NCBI RefSeq assembly: GCF_000429185.2
Contig: NZ_AUBJ02000001.1
Coordinates: forward strand, 2,914,001-2,978,000
Direction: 5' to 3'
Length of the DNA: 64,000 nt
Source of the DNA: Actinoalloteichus caeruleus DSM 43889
GTDB lineage: Bacteria; Actinomycetota; Actinomycetes; Mycobacteriales; Pseudonocardiaceae
Numbering within the stretch: position 1 is the first letter of the stretch; every line of letters begins with the position of its first letter. The notes under the pieces are model-generated. The model searched no databases. It saw only the letters and a list, made by a program, of their open reading frames with translations, and had not been told where the DNA came from. Of this stretch, positions 1 to 9,133 are shown piece by piece. The position numbers and the translations under genes are program-made.

Positions 1-464
1 CCGCGACGCTCGACGCGGTCGCTTCGGAGGCCGGGGTGTCCAAGGGCGGGCTGCTGTACCACTTCGGCAGCAAGGAGGCCCTGTTCACCGGGATGTTGGA
101 GCGGCTGCGGGCGCGGGGCGTCGAGGACGTCCAGCTCATGCTCCAGGCCCCGGGCGGCCCCACCCGCTACCACCTGGAGACCTCGATGGTGGAGCAGGGC
201 GATCCGCTGCACCGCTCCTTCGTCGCGGCCACCCTCCTCGCCCAGTCCACCGGGGGGCAGGCCAGGGATGTCATCGTCGAACTGAACGAGCGCTACCTGC
301 GGGCGCTCCTCACCGAGATCGACGACCCGGAGCTGGCCAGGATCGTCCAGCTGGTCGGGGACGGCCTCTACTTCAACCTGGCGATCGACGCCCAGCACCC
401 CTCGGAGGTCGCCCCGGTGCTCGAGCGGGTCCGGCGGCTGGTCAGCGAGGCGGACCGCCGCTGA
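1..464 (+). CDS. TetR/AcrR family transcriptional regulator (5' end outside window)
   Basis: The gene is open from the first bases of the window (codons in phase from base 3) to a TGA at 462-464, so its true start lies upstream. The visible N-terminus is the end of a TetR helix-turn-helix: VASEAGVSKGGLLYHFGSKE contains the recognition helix and the YHFGSKE turn typical of the family. The remaining ~120 residues are a helical ligand-binding domain that I cannot assign to a ligand. TetR proteins repress nearby efflux or metabolic genes and are released by a small molecule. The target here is unknown; the next gene is on the opposite strand and convergent with it. Confidence 0.9.
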   Translation, partial: ATLDAVASEAGVSKGGLLYHFGSKEALFTGMLERLRARGVEDVQLMLQAPGGPTRYHLETSMVEQGDPLHRSFVAATLLAQSTGGQARDVIVELNERYLRALLTEIDDPELARIVQLVGDGLYFNLAIDAQHPSEVAPVLERVRRLVSEADRR

Positions 465-480
465 CCAGCCGTGGGCGCCG

Positions 481-1707
481 TCAGTTCCTGGCGTCCTCGA
501 GTTCCCGTTCCGGCGTGGGCCGCCGGACGAACGGTGCCCGGAGGGTGGCCACCAGGTGCGCCCGGTTGCGGACCACGGCGATGGTCGCGAGGACCGCGTA
601 CACCCCGGAGATCACGTACCTGGCCTCCTGGCCGGGGAAGAGGAACTGCACCAGGAAGAGCCCGAGCAGCGTCCACGCCGCCCACCGGGGGAAGCGGAGG
701 GCCAACAGCACCGCGACACCGAGCATCGTCTGCGTCGCGGTGAGCACGAACTCCTCGATCTGGCGCCCGTCGAGCTGGAGCGCGGCGGGACCGCCGCCGA
801 TCAGGTAGGCGATGGGCAGGCTCCCCACCAGGAGGGTCCACTGGTTGACCTTCGCCGAGACCAGGGTGCCGATCGCGATCGCCCCCTTGCCCCGGAGCGC
901 GAAGAGGATGGCGACGATGAACTCCGGCGCCTCCGAGGCCAGGGGGGCGAGCCACTGCACCAGGAGGAACTCGTCGATCCCCAGAACGGAACCGGTCGCG
1001 ACCAGGGCGTTCGCGAAGGGTTCCGCGCACAGCAGGATGACGGCCGCCGACACGACGAACAGGCTGACCACCAGCGGACGGCGTCGACGGGCCGGGAGCG
1101 CGCCGATGACCGCGGCCGGCCCGACCAGCTCCGCCTCCGGGGTGTCCACCCGGGACACCCGCCAGAGGTAGAAGAGGAAGAACGCCAGGAGCGCGATCCC
1201 CAGCACGAGGTGGATCTGCCCGGTCAGCGGGATCACGAGGGCGACGACCGAGGCGATCGCGAGGAAGCCCAGCTCCACCCGGTAGCCGGGGTGGAGGACG
1301 AGTTCCCGGATCGGCTTCCCGGACCTGCGGCGCGCGACGAACAGGGCCACCAGCACCACCACCGACCACCCGAGCCCGAGCAGCAGCCGGTTGGACCCGG
1401 TCATGTTCGCCGCCGCGTAGGCGACGTGCTCGGGGTTCTCGGCCGCGGTGTAGGCGAAGTAGAGGTCGACGGCGTACTCCGGGAGCACCGCGATGAGCGC
1501 CAGCAGGGCGATCGCGAGACCACCGGAGATGTCGACCTCGGCGGCCTCGGCGGCCCAGGCGAGCACGAAGGCCGACGCGACGACCGCGGCGCCGAACACC
1601 GCGAGGGACAGCACCGGGGGTGTCTCGACACCACCGAAGCGCACCACGAGCGCGGGCAGCGCCAGCAACAGGCAGATCCCCAGCGGCCGGAACAACCTGG
1701 CAAACAT
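481..1707 (-). CDS. Sodium/calcium (CaCA superfamily) exchanger-like membrane protein
   Basis: This is a polytopic membrane protein of about 408 residues with roughly ten hydrophobic segments. It has the two inverted alpha-repeat motifs of CaCA exchangers: an N-terminal LPEYAVDLYFAYTA segment preceded by a helix, followed by GSNRLLLG, and a C-terminal ASEAPEFIVAILFALRG followed by IAIGTLVSAKVNQW. The acidic residue after Pro in each repeat (PE) is the expected ion-binding Glu. Members exchange Ca2+ or other cations for Na+ or H+. I chose the ATG at 1707 because a purine-rich GGGGAAGGG lies just upstream; a longer start at 1776 would add a non-hydrophobic leader. The gene is transcribed divergently from the ArsR gene at 2003, which could regulate it. 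The transported ion is not predictable here. Confidence 0.82.
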   Translation of the reverse strand: MFARLFRPLGICLLLALPALVVRFGGVETPPVLSLAVFGAAVVASAFVLAWAAEAAEVDISGGLAIALLALIAVLPEYAVDLYFAYTAAENPEHVAYAAANMTGSNRLLLGLGWSVVVLVALFVARRRSGKPIRELVLHPGYRVELGFLAIASVVALVIPLTGQIHLVLGIALLAFFLFYLWRVSRVDTPEAELVGPAAVIGALPARRRRPLVVSLFVVSAAVILLCAEPFANALVATGSVLGIDEFLLVQWLAPLASEAPEFIVAILFALRGKGAIAIGTLVSAKVNQWTLLVGSLPIAYLIGGGPAALQLDGRQIEEFVLTATQTMLGVAVLLALRFPRWAAWTLLGLFLVQFLFPGQEARYVISGVYAVLATIAVVRNRAHLVATLRAPFVRRPTPERELEDARN

Positions 1708-2002
1708 CGAACCCTTCCCCTCAGCGGGTCCGGCCGGTTCGCCACGGGGACAGAACTCCGGCCAGACGTGAGTCATGGCCGAAGGTCTCGTTCACCCTGA
1801 CCTGGTCAGGGCCTCGCCGCCGGAGGCCTGGGCCCCAGTCTGTCGACGACGAGCTTGCGAACTACTCCCCTTCGGAGGCCCACAGCCTGGCACACGTTTA
1901 GACGTTTTCGCAAGTGTGGAAGTTTTGATCCGGCATCGATCCGAAACCGGACACGACCGGCCCAGGCGCCGCCACCTCGCGACGAGGACAATGGGAAGGA
2001 CC
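1708..2002. promoter_or_regulatory. Divergent intergenic region between exchanger and arsR-type gene
   Basis: No gene is supported here. The region holds both promoters of the divergent pair. The segment 1890-1950 is AT-richer than its surroundings and carries CACACG at 1891-1896 with AGTGTG at 1913-1918 as imperfect inverted arms, plus a direct repeat GATCCG-n5-GATCCG near 1927-1943. Either could be an operator for the ArsR protein; this is inference. Confidence 0.4.
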
Positions 2003-2371
2003 ATGAACGACAAGACCGCGGCGCGCACGAGACCGCCAGAAGCGTCCACCGGACCCACGACGGCTCAGCTCGCCTCGGCGGCCGGCACCTTCGACCTGCT
2101 GTCCACGCCGACCAGGCTCCACCTGGTGTGGCTGATGTCCCAGGGAGAACACGACGTCGGAACCCTCGCGGCGCGCGTCGGGGTGAACATCGCCACGGTC
2201 AGCCAGCAGCTCGGCAAACTCCGGCTGGCCGGCATCGTCACCTCACGACGCGAGGGCCGCCGGCACATCTACACCGTGGAGGACCCGCACGTCCTCACCC
2301 TGGTCGAACAGATCTTCGAACACATCGCACCGGACGGCTCGCTGGCGCCCGACCCGCCCCGCCAGCCCTGA
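2003..2371 (+). CDS. ArsR/SmtB family winged-helix transcriptional regulator
   Basis: This 122-residue protein has an ArsR-type winged helix: FDLLSTPTRLHLVWLMSQGE (helices 1-2), TLAARVGVNIATVSQQLGKL (helix-turn-helix), then a wing with SRREGRRHIYTVED. The start ATG at 2003 follows GGGAAGGA with good spacing; the frame is open further upstream but that part has no family similarity. The classical alpha-3 metal motif ELCVCDL is replaced by GEHDVGTLA, which keeps no cysteine, so any metal site would be elsewhere (for example the C-terminal DPHVLTLVEQIFEHI, which resembles the alpha-5 site of zinc/nickel sensors). It is divergent from the CaCA-type exchanger, with a 295-bp shared intergenic region, so control of that transporter is a reasonable inference. 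Confidence 0.88.
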   Translation: MNDKTAARTRPPEASTGPTTAQLASAAGTFDLLSTPTRLHLVWLMSQGEHDVGTLAARVGVNIATVSQQLGKLRLAGIVTSRREGRRHIYTVEDPHVLTLVEQIFEHIAPDGSLAPDPPRQP

Positions 2372-2473
2372 GGCACCGGCAGCCCGCCGGACGGTCGGGC
2401 GCTCCGGCCAGGCCGCCCGGCCACCGACCGAGGAACGACCGGCGCCGTCCGGGGCGCCGGCCGGCCCGCCCGC

Positions 2474-2674
2474 TCAGGACTCCGGGCTCAGGCTCATCGG
2501 GCCGTAGACCTCGGCGTCGTCCCGGAGCAGCGTGACCGAGGCGACCCCGGCCGTGCGCAGCGCCGGCCACTCGTCCTGGAACCACTCCTCGGCGTCCTCC
2601 TGCTCGCCGAAGACCATCTCCGGGCCCGCCACCTCGGAGCCCGTCGCATCCTGGTAGCGCCAGCGGTAGCTCAC
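2474..2674 (-). CDS. Conserved small hypothetical protein (66 aa)
   Basis: This is a short acidic protein starting [12 protein letters not shown] and ending [12 protein letters not shown]. The GTG at 2674 is preceded by GAGGGAGACGA, a good ribosome-binding site. The middle ([19 protein letters not shown]) looks like an amphipathic helix followed by a beta strand SVTLLRDD. Small proteins of this pattern occur in many actinobacteria, but I know no function. It lies divergent to cobT. It has no signal peptide and no membrane segment. Confidence 0.65.
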   Translation of the reverse strand: MSYRWRYQDATGSEVAGPEMVFGEQEDAEEWFQDEWPALRTAGVASVTLLRDDAEVYGPMSLSPES

Positions 2675-2906
2675 TCTCGTCTCCCTCACTCGCCCGTGCG
2701 AACGGTGCGACCGTAGCCAGGACACCCCCGGCCGGACCAGGTCGTCCCGCCGTCCGGACGCCGGGAGGAGTTCCCGCCCGCTACTCCGCGCCGGCTGGCC
2801 GCCCGGCGAGGTGGTGGCCGTCCCCGTTGGTCCGGGCCCGCCCGCCCCTCTGGCAGGCTTGGCGCGGACAGGTCAGCCGACGCGTCGAGGCCAACGGAGG
2901 AAACAC

Positions 2907-4010
2907 GTGTCCAGTGCGGAGCCCAGCATGCGGGACGTCGAGTTCCCGGAGGTCCCCCGGCCCGACGAGCAGGCCCGGCGACAGGCGGTCGCACGACAGG
3001 AGAGCCTGACCAAGCCCGTCGGTTCCCTCGGCCGTCTCGAGGAGCTGGGAGTGTGGATCGCCGCCTGCCAGGGCACCTGCCCGACACGGCCGTTCGCCCG
3101 CCCCCGCCTCGTGGTCTTCGCCGCCGACCACGGCGTGGCCGCCAACGGGGTCTCCGCCTACCCGCCGGAGGTCACCGCGCAGATGGTCACCAACCTCCTC
3201 ACCGGCGGAGCCGCGGCCAACGTGGCGGCGGCCAACGCCGGCGTCGGGGTCCGGGTGGCCGACATCGCCGTCGACGCCGACACGCCGGGCCCCATCGCCG
3301 GCCACAAGGTCCGTCGCGGCTCCGGGGTGATCGGGCGGGAGGACGCGCTGACCGAAGCCGAGGTCGTGGCGGCGGTCCAGGCGGGGCGGACCATCGCCGA
3401 CGAGGAGGTGGACGGCGGCGCCGACCTGCTGGTCGTCGGCGACATGGGGATCGCCAACACCACCGTCGCCGCCACCCTGGCCGCCGCGCTCACCGGCATC
3501 GAGCCCGTCGCGGCCGTCGGCCGGGGCAGCGGCGTCGACGACCGGGGATGGATGCGCAAGACCACCTCGATCCGCGACGCGCTCCGCCGGGGTCGCCCGG
3601 TGGCCCACGATCCGCTCAACCTGCTGCGCGTCTCCGGCGGGGCCGATGTCGCGGCCCTGACCGGATTCCTCGCCCAGGCCGCCGTCCGCCGCACCCCCGT
3701 GGTGCTGGACGGCCTGCTCACCGGCGTGGCCGCCCTGCTCGCCGAGGACCTCGCTCCCGGCGCGGCCCGGTGGTGGGTCGCCGGGCACCGGTCGGCCGAA
3801 CCGGCGCACGACGCCGTCCTCCGACAGCTCGGCAAGGAACCGCTGGTCGACCTGGGTCTCCGGCTGGGTGAGGGCACCGGCGCGTTGGCCGCGTTACCCC
3901 TGCTGACCCTCGCCGGGCGGGCGCTCGGCGAGATGGCGACCTACGAGGAGGCCGGGGTGTCCGGTCCCGTCATCGCTCCCCCGCCACTGCCGGGGGCCGT
4001 CCGCGACTGA
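2907..4010 (+). CDS. cobT: Nicotinate-nucleotide--dimethylbenzimidazole phosphoribosyltransferase
   Basis: CobT transfers the ribose phosphate of nicotinate mononucleotide to 5,6-dimethylbenzimidazole, giving alpha-ribazole phosphate for the lower ligand of cobalamin. The 367-residue protein spans the family length (~350). Visible hallmarks are [11 protein letters not shown] near the N-terminus, [21 protein letters not shown], and the C-terminal LRLGEGTGA with the catalytic Glu around residue 320. The GTG at 2907 is chosen because ACGGAGGAAA sits 6 nt upstream; the in-frame ATG at 2928 has no such site. The gene stands alone, with no other cob gene adjacent in the window. M. tuberculosis has cobT (Rv2207) at the same relative place upstream of ilvE. 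No cobalamin riboswitch was seen upstream. Confidence 0.96.
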   Translation: MSSAEPSMRDVEFPEVPRPDEQARRQAVARQESLTKPVGSLGRLEELGVWIAACQGTCPTRPFARPRLVVFAADHGVAANGVSAYPPEVTAQMVTNLLTGGAAANVAAANAGVGVRVADIAVDADTPGPIAGHKVRRGSGVIGREDALTEAEVVAAVQAGRTIADEEVDGGADLLVVGDMGIANTTVAATLAAALTGIEPVAAVGRGSGVDDRGWMRKTTSIRDALRRGRPVAHDPLNLLRVSGGADVAALTGFLAQAAVRRTPVVLDGLLTGVAALLAEDLAPGAARWWVAGHRSAEPAHDAVLRQLGKEPLVDLGLRLGEGTGALAALPLLTLAGRALGEMATYEEAGVSGPVIAPPPLPGAVRD

Positions 4011-4075
4011 GGTCGTCAAGGCGTTCCTCCCCGTGACCGCGCGGGGCCGGCCCAGCCGGACCCCGCGCCGCGCGC

Positions 4076-4261
4076 TCACAGCCCGTCGACGGTCGACAGG
4101 AGCAGCACCGCCGCCACCAACCACCCGAGGCCGCAGAGGACCAGCAGCGGCTGCCACCGCCGCCGAGGCCGCTGGTCGACCAGCAACCAGCCACCCGTCC
4201 CCAGGGCGGCCGCGGTAGCGAGAACGAGACCGGTGATCGCCAACCACTGTCCAGAGTCCAC
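4076..4261 (-). CDS. Small two-helix membrane protein (hypothetical)
   Basis: This reading frame encodes about 61 residues with two clear hydrophobic helices: LAITGLVLATAAALGTGGW, then a basic loop DQRPRRRWQ, then PLLVLCGLGWLVAAVLLLST. Third codon positions are mostly G/C, as in the real genes nearby. The start is uncertain: a GTG at 4261 (VDSGQW) is the most natural, but no strong ribosome-binding site is visible. It lies downstream of ilvE on the same strand, tail-to-tail with cobT. No function can be assigned. Confidence 0.5.
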   Translation of the reverse strand: MDSGQWLAITGLVLATAAALGTGGWLLVDQRPRRRWQPLLVLCGLGWLVAAVLLLSTVDGL

Positions 4262-4524
4262 CGCGTCATGGTGCGGGTCGCGGGGCGAGGACCGCACGGC
4301 GCGGGGCCGGCCGCGCCGGGAACGTCCCCGCAGCCGGCGTCGCCGTGGCGGTGACGCCCCCTCGACCGGCGGGAGGGCGGCACCGCGCAGAGTCCGGCGG
4401 GATCGCCGGGACCGGCCACGACCAGGACCACACCGGCGGAGAACGCGTCGACGAGGTACCCGCCGTCAGCCGGTCGTCCGCGCGCCACCCGTCCAAGGCG
4501 GGGCCGAAGCCTGGCTCCCCGAAG

Positions 4525-5624
4525 TCAGGCCAGCGTGCGCATCCAGCCGTGCGGGTCGGGCGACAACCCCCGCTGCAACGACGTCAGCCGGTCCCGCAGG
4601 CGAGCCGTCACCGGACCGGTCCCCCGTCACCGACCAGGAACTCACCGCCAGCGTGCCGCACCCGGCCCACCGGGGTGATCACAGCGGCGGTGCCGCACGC
4701 GAAGACCTCGGTGATCTCCCCCGACGCCGCCCCTGCCTCCCACTCCTCGGTGGAGATCCGCCGCTCCTCGACGGGAAGGCCCAGGTCGGAGGCGAGTTCG
4801 AGGAGCGAGCGGCGGGTGATCCCCGGCAGCAGGGTGCCGGTCAGCGCCGGCGTCACGAGTCGCGCCCCCGCCCCCTCGCCGAAGACGAAGGCGAGGTTCA
4901 TGCCGCCCATCTCCTCGATCCAGCGGCGCTCCACGGCGTCCAACCAGACGACCTGGTCGCAGCCCTGCGCGGCCGCCTCGGCCTGCGCGAGCAGCGAGGC
5001 CGCGTAGTTCCCCGCGAACTTCGCGGCGCCCGTCCCCCCGGGGGCGGCCCGCACGTACTCGGTGGACAACCAGACGCTGACCGGTTTCACCCCACCCGTG
5101 AAGTACGCCCCCGCCGGCGAGGCGATCAGCAGGTAGGAGTAGCGGTTCGCCGGTCGCACGCCGAGCCCCACCTCGGTGGAGATCATGAACGGCCGCAGGT
5201 ACAGCGACTCCTCCCCGCCGAGGGGAACCCAGTCGCGGTCCACGGTGACGAGTTCGGTGAGCGACCCGAGGAACAGCTCGTCGGGGAGTTCGGGCATCGC
5301 GAGCCGGCGGGCCGAGGCCCGGAACCGCTCGGCGTTCAACCCGGGGCGGAAGGTGGCGACCGAACCGTCGGGCTGGTGGTAGGCCTTGAGCCCCTCGAAG
5401 ACCGCCTGCCCGTAGTGCAGCACCATGCTCGCGGGGTCCAGGGCCAGGTCCTGGTAGGGCAGCAGCGCCGCGTCGTGCCACCCGAGGTCCTCGTCCCAGT
5501 CGACGCGCACCATGTGATCGGTGAAGAACCGACCGAAACCCGGGTTCTCCAGTACCTTCGCCCGCTCGGCGGCAGAGGCCGGTCGGTCGGTGAGGGTCCT
5601 GGTGAAGGGCGTCTCGGGCGTCAT
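4525..5624 (-). CDS. ilvE: Branched-chain amino acid aminotransferase, single-base frameshift near the C-terminus
   Basis: IlvE is a fold-type IV PLP aminotransferase interconverting Leu, Ile and Val with their 2-oxo acids. Typical parts are present: [40 protein letters not shown], and [13 protein letters not shown]. The PLP lysine is expected in the [12 protein letters not shown] segment. Read literally, the frame ends at a TGA at about 4608, directly after VGDGGPVR. One frame over, the sequence continues as [20 protein letters not shown] and ends in [10 protein letters not shown], the family's usual C-terminus, with a stop at 4525-4527. Adding one base to the C run at 4621-4625 restores 366 residues, the normal length. 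I treat this as one gene with a probable consensus error. The start is the ATG at 5624; no strong ribosome-binding site is seen, and a palindrome lies just upstream. Confidence 0.88.
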
Positions 5625-5651
5625 GGCGTGCAGACTAGTACTTTCTCCCCT

Positions 5652-5673
5652 CTCCGAGAATCGAGTCTCGGAG
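5652..5673. promoter_or_regulatory. Perfect 8-bp inverted repeat upstream of ilvE
   Basis: The arms CTCCGAGA (5652-5659) and TCTCGGAG (5666-5673) are separated by 6 nt, 28 bp before the ilvE start codon and between it and the DUF402 gene. Its position fits an operator or a leader hairpin. No run of T follows on the minus strand, so a terminator of the upstream gene is less likely. Confidence 0.4.
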
Positions 5674-5733
5674 TGTCGGAGGTCCGAGTATCCCGTCATG
5701 CCCCGAAGGCGCTGGTCACAGCCCTGGTGCGGC

Positions 5734-6408
5734 TCAACTCGGCAGCGGGTCCACCTCCGGGGGGCACGTCCACGCCGGCAGCTCGGGACGGGGCCAGTCC
5801 GGGTCGGGCGGATCGAGGTGGCTGCCGTCGAAGGGGAACGCACCGGCCTCGGCGAGCGCGATCATGCGTTCGCCCTCCGCCCGCAGCAGCACCGCCTGCT
5901 CCTCGGTCACCCGCCCCGCCGCGAGGGCGGCGACCAGCTCGTCCTCGTCCTTCCACTCCCACGTCCGATCCGGTCGGACGAAGACGTCGAGCACCCCGTC
6001 GAGGCGGTCCACGCCGAACGGCGTCCGACCACACGGGATCTCCAGGTTCACGTACCAGCCGAGGAAGTCGCCGTCAGGGCCGAAGAACCACCACACCGAG
6101 GCCCACTGGCCCTCCGGTACCCAGCGGAGGGTGGAACTGCCCGTCCAGTGCGACCGGCAGGGACGCCGACCCAACACGAAGCGCTGCTCGAGCGGCGCCT
6201 CCCGCACCAGCCGGCCGTCCGGCAGGCGGGTCGCGACGATCTCGGTGCCGCCGAGGACCCAGCAGAGCACGGCGGCACCGTCGTCGGAGACGACCCGGGC
6301 CGGGTGCACCGCGCTGACGGTGCCGTCGGGGCGCAGGAAACGGAACAGGATCTCCGCGCCGGCGGCCCAGCGCGTACCCGGCCCCGGTCGTCCCTCGTTC
6401 GTCCTCAT
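5734..6408 (-). CDS. DUF402 domain-containing protein
   Basis: This is a 224-residue soluble protein. The core [20 protein letters not shown] followed by [17 protein letters not shown] and [20 protein letters not shown] is characteristic of DUF402, a beta-barrel fold that includes FomD-like nucleotide hydrolases; the conserved Asp/Glu-rich VRPD and KDEDEL stretches likely bind divalent metal. The ATG (6408-6406) overlaps the gcvT stop codon (ATGA), so the two are translationally coupled. The substrate is unknown. The functional link to glycine cleavage is suggested only by the overlap. Confidence 0.8.
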   Translation of the reverse strand: MRTNEGRPGPGTRWAAGAEILFRFLRPDGTVSAVHPARVVSDDGAAVLCWVLGGTEIVATRLPDGRLVREAPLEQRFVLGRRPCRSHWTGSSTLRWVPEGQWASVWWFFGPDGDFLGWYVNLEIPCGRTPFGVDRLDGVLDVFVRPDRTWEWKDEDELVAALAAGRVTEEQAVLLRAEGERMIALAEAGAFPFDGSHLDPPDPDWPRPELPAWTCPPEVDPLPS

Positions 6409-7577
6409 CGGACGTGGGACGGCACGAACGGAGGCTTGACCACCTCACACGGCAGCGGGCGGCCCCGAACGTCGACCACGACCTCGGCACCGAGGTCGAC
6501 ACCGGCGGCGGAGTCCACCAACGCCAGGGCGATACCGACCCGCAGGGACGGGGAGAAGGTCCCCGACGTCGTGCGGCCGATCACCGCGCCCTGCCCGTCC
6601 AGCACCGGCATCCCCGAGCGGGGGATGCCCCGACCGGTGGCCCGGAGTGCCCGCAGCCGGCGCCTCGGCCCCTCGGCCTTCTCCCCGAGCAACGCCTCCC
6701 GCCCCCAGAACGCGTCCTTCCGCCAGCCCACCGCCCACCGGGCACCGCCCTGCAGCGGGCTGATCTCCCGGGACAGGTCCTGGCCGTGCAGCGGGTAGCC
6801 CATCTCGGTCCGCAGCGTGTCCCGCGCGCCCAACCCGCAGGCCCGGCCGCCCTCCTCGCCGGCGGCGGCCAGCAGGGCCTCGAAGAGGTCGGAGGCCCCG
6901 TCGCTGTCGACGACCAGCTCGTAGCCGTGCTCCCCGGTGTAGCCGGTGCGGCAGATCCGCAGTCGCCGGCCCCCGTGCTCGACGTCGACGAAGGCCATGT
7001 AGTCCAGGTCGGCCGGCAGGCCGGTCGCCTCCAGCACCGCCCGCGAACGGGGCCCCTGCACCGCGAGGACGGCGAGGTCGGTGTGCTGGTCGGTCACGCT
7101 GATCCCGTCGGGGGCGACCCGGCGCAGCCGGTCGGCGACCTCGGCGGTGTTGGCGGCGTTGGGCACCAGGAACACCTCGTCGTCGTTCACCAGGTAGGCG
7201 ATCAGGTCGTCGACGACCCCGCCGTCCTCGGCGCAGCACAGGGTGTACTGGGCCTGCCCCGGTCCGATCCGGCCGAGGTCGTTGGTCAGGCACGCGTTGA
7301 CGAAGTCCGAGGCCCCCGCGCCGGCCACGGTGGCCTTGCCCAGGTGGGAGACGTCGAACACGCCCACCGCCTCGCGGACCGCCGTGTGTTCGGCGACCAC
7401 CCCTCCGTCGGCGTACTGGATGGGCATCTCCCATCCGCCGAACGGGGCGAAGGTCGCGCCCCGCCGCTCGTGGTTGGCGTGCAGCGGCCCCCTCCTGGGC
7501 CCCCGCGCTGAGTGCGTCCCGGCGGGCTGGCCGGTGTCGTCGGAACGGGACTCGGGCGATGGTGTTGGCGAAGTCAC
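6405..7577 (-). CDS. gcvT: Aminomethyltransferase, glycine cleavage system T protein
   Basis: GcvT takes the aminomethyl group from lipoylated GcvH, releases ammonia and forms 5,10-methylene-tetrahydrofolate. At 390 residues it is slightly longer than the usual ~365, because of a charged N-terminal extension before [20 protein letters not shown]. Characteristic segments are [30 protein letters not shown], the folate-binding [13 protein letters not shown] and [20 protein letters not shown]. The GTG at 7577 is the longest start; an internal start near the LHANHE segment is possible. The other gcv genes are not in the window. It is followed with a 4-nt overlap by the DUF402 gene. M. tuberculosis keeps gcvT (Rv2211c) next to ilvE (Rv2210c) in the same orientation. 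Confidence 0.95.
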   Translation of the reverse strand: MTSPTPSPESRSDDTGQPAGTHSARGPRRGPLHANHERRGATFAPFGGWEMPIQYADGGVVAEHTAVREAVGVFDVSHLGKATVAGAGASDFVNACLTNDLGRIGPGQAQYTLCCAEDGGVVDDLIAYLVNDDEVFLVPNAANTAEVADRLRRVAPDGISVTDQHTDLAVLAVQGPRSRAVLEATGLPADLDYMAFVDVEHGGRRLRICRTGYTGEHGYELVVDSDGASDLFEALLAAAGEEGGRACGLGARDTLRTEMGYPLHGQDLSREISPLQGGARWAVGWRKDAFWGREALLGEKAEGPRRRLRALRATGRGIPRSGMPVLDGQGAVIGRTTSGTFSPSLRVGIALALVDSAAGVDLGAEVVVDVRGRPLPCEVVKPPFVPSHVR

Positions 7578-7653
7578 GGGCCGAACGCTACCCGTGGCGC
7601 GCCACGCGGCGCCTCCCCCGGAAAGTCGAAGGTCGTGTGACCGCGGAGGTGCG

Positions 7654-8994
7654 TCACGGGCTCCGGTGCCGCCACCTCGCCCACAGGGCGAGGACGGCCG
7701 ATCCCCCCAGCAGCACCAGCCCGCTCGTCACCAGCGCCACCACCGGAAGGCTCAGCGCGAGGATGACCGAACCGAACATGCCGGTGCAGGCGAGACGCAT
7801 CGGCCAGTTCCGCTCATCGGCCATGAGCACCCGTGCCGCGGCGTTGACGAAGGCGTAGTGGACGAGCAGGAGGCACGCGGCCACCGCCATCGAGATGGCC
7901 GGGTCGAGGACCAGCAGCGGCGGTAACACCAGGACCGCCACGGCGAGTTCGGGAGGCCGAGCGGCGCCACCCCGCCCCCGCCCCGCCAGGACCAGGGGGA
8001 GGTCCCGTTCGATGGCCAGCACCCGCACCCCGTCCCGGAGCCGGCGCAGCACCGGGACCAGGACGGCCAGTGCCGCCAACGCGGCGGCCAACCGCACGAG
8101 ACGGGACAGGGGCGTGGCGTCGGACGCGACCAGCAGGTCGAGCAGCGGAGCGGGCGCCAACGCCAACCGGTCCGCGCCGAGCTGGTGCAGCGCCCCGGCC
8201 AGCACCGCCGCCTGGACCAGCCCGACCACCCCCAACCCGAGGGCGACCGCGCCCCTGCCCGGCATCCCGCCGCCGAGGACGGATCCCTCGTCCTCGGGGC
8301 CGGACGGGCCGTCGTCCCGCCGCTCGGTGGAGGGAACCACCCGGTCGAAGCCGGCGATGGCGAAGAACCACAGCCCCGCCGCGCCCGCCACCCCGCCGAG
8401 CAGCGAGTCGTAGTCCCTCCCGACCACCGTGGCCGAACCGGACGCCACCGGGTCCACCCCCACGGCGGCGGCCACCACCAGGCCGAGGACGCCGACCACG
8501 AACAGCGGGAGACCCCAACGCACCCCCCGGGGCCGTTCGAGCCGGGCCGCGACTCCCGACAGGGCCGCCACCACGAGGCCCGCCGACGCGATCAGCGGCC
8601 GCTCCGGCCAGACGTACCGGCCCGCCGCGCCGGCCACCGCGGCTCCGGCGAGGCCGTACCCGACCAGGAAGGCGACGTTGCCCAGCCGGGACGGCACCTC
8701 CCCCAGCTGGTCCCGGGTCGACAGGTAGTCCCCCGAGGAGTGGGCCACCGAGGCCCGCATGACCAGGGCGGAGGAAGCGCAGCACAGGGCCACCAGGAAC
8801 GCGACGGGCAGACCGGCCAGCGCCCACCACCCGGCCGCGCCGGCCAGCGAGGCGACACCGAGCAGGGCACCGGCCCCGACCGACGCCGCCACGAGGTCGG
8901 CGACCACTCCGGGCGAGCCCCACCGCCGGCCGGAGCGACGCCGCGACCTCGTCCCCGCGTCCACGGCCCCACCCCCTCGCGCCTCGCGGTCCAT
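7654..8994 (-). CDS. APC superfamily amino acid permease-like membrane protein
   Basis: This is a very hydrophobic 446-residue protein with about twelve predicted membrane helices. The first ([20 protein letters not shown]) resembles the unwound TM1 motif of APC permeases (G-[SA]-G-[IA]). Charged loops lie between helices, including [14 protein letters not shown] after TM6. The C-terminus ([20 protein letters not shown]) resembles the last two helices of APC amino acid transporters. I prefer the ATG at 8994, preceded by GGGGAGTGGGGA. It is divergent from pepA, so peptide breakdown and amino acid transport may be related, but this is only context. The substrate is unknown. Confidence 0.72.
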   Translation of the reverse strand: MDREARGGGAVDAGTRSRRRSGRRWGSPGVVADLVAASVGAGALLGVASLAGAAGWWALAGLPVAFLVALCCASSALVMRASVAHSSGDYLSTRDQLGEVPSRLGNVAFLVGYGLAGAAVAGAAGRYVWPERPLIASAGLVVAALSGVAARLERPRGVRWGLPLFVVGVLGLVVAAAVGVDPVASGSATVVGRDYDSLLGGVAGAAGLWFFAIAGFDRVVPSTERRDDGPSGPEDEGSVLGGGMPGRGAVALGLGVVGLVQAAVLAGALHQLGADRLALAPAPLLDLLVASDATPLSRLVRLAAALAALAVLVPVLRRLRDGVRVLAIERDLPLVLAGRGRGGAARPPELAVAVLVLPPLLVLDPAISMAVAACLLLVHYAFVNAAARVLMADERNWPMRLACTGMFGSVILALSLPVVALVTSGLVLLGGSAVLALWARWRHRSP

Positions 8995-9133
8995 GTTCCC
9001 CACTCCCCCACCGTTCTCGTCGGCAACGGTCTCACCAGCTCACGGCTGGTCCGGCGCTAACATTCGCAGATCCGCCGGCCGGCGCCCACGGCGCCGACGG
9101 CGGATGACCAAGACGACAAGCGAAGGAGCCGCC

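Noticed and set aside
2675-2906. Cobalamin riboswitch upstream of cobT
   Set aside because: No B12-box-like or other conserved riboswitch core sequence was found between the small gene and cobT; only ordinary GC-rich DNA with a ribosome-binding site.
3970-4488. Hydrophobic-looking frame between cobT and ilvE (GYLVDAFSAGVVLVVAG)
   Set aside because: It overlaps the better supported two-helix membrane protein in another frame and the end of cobT, with no ribosome-binding site.
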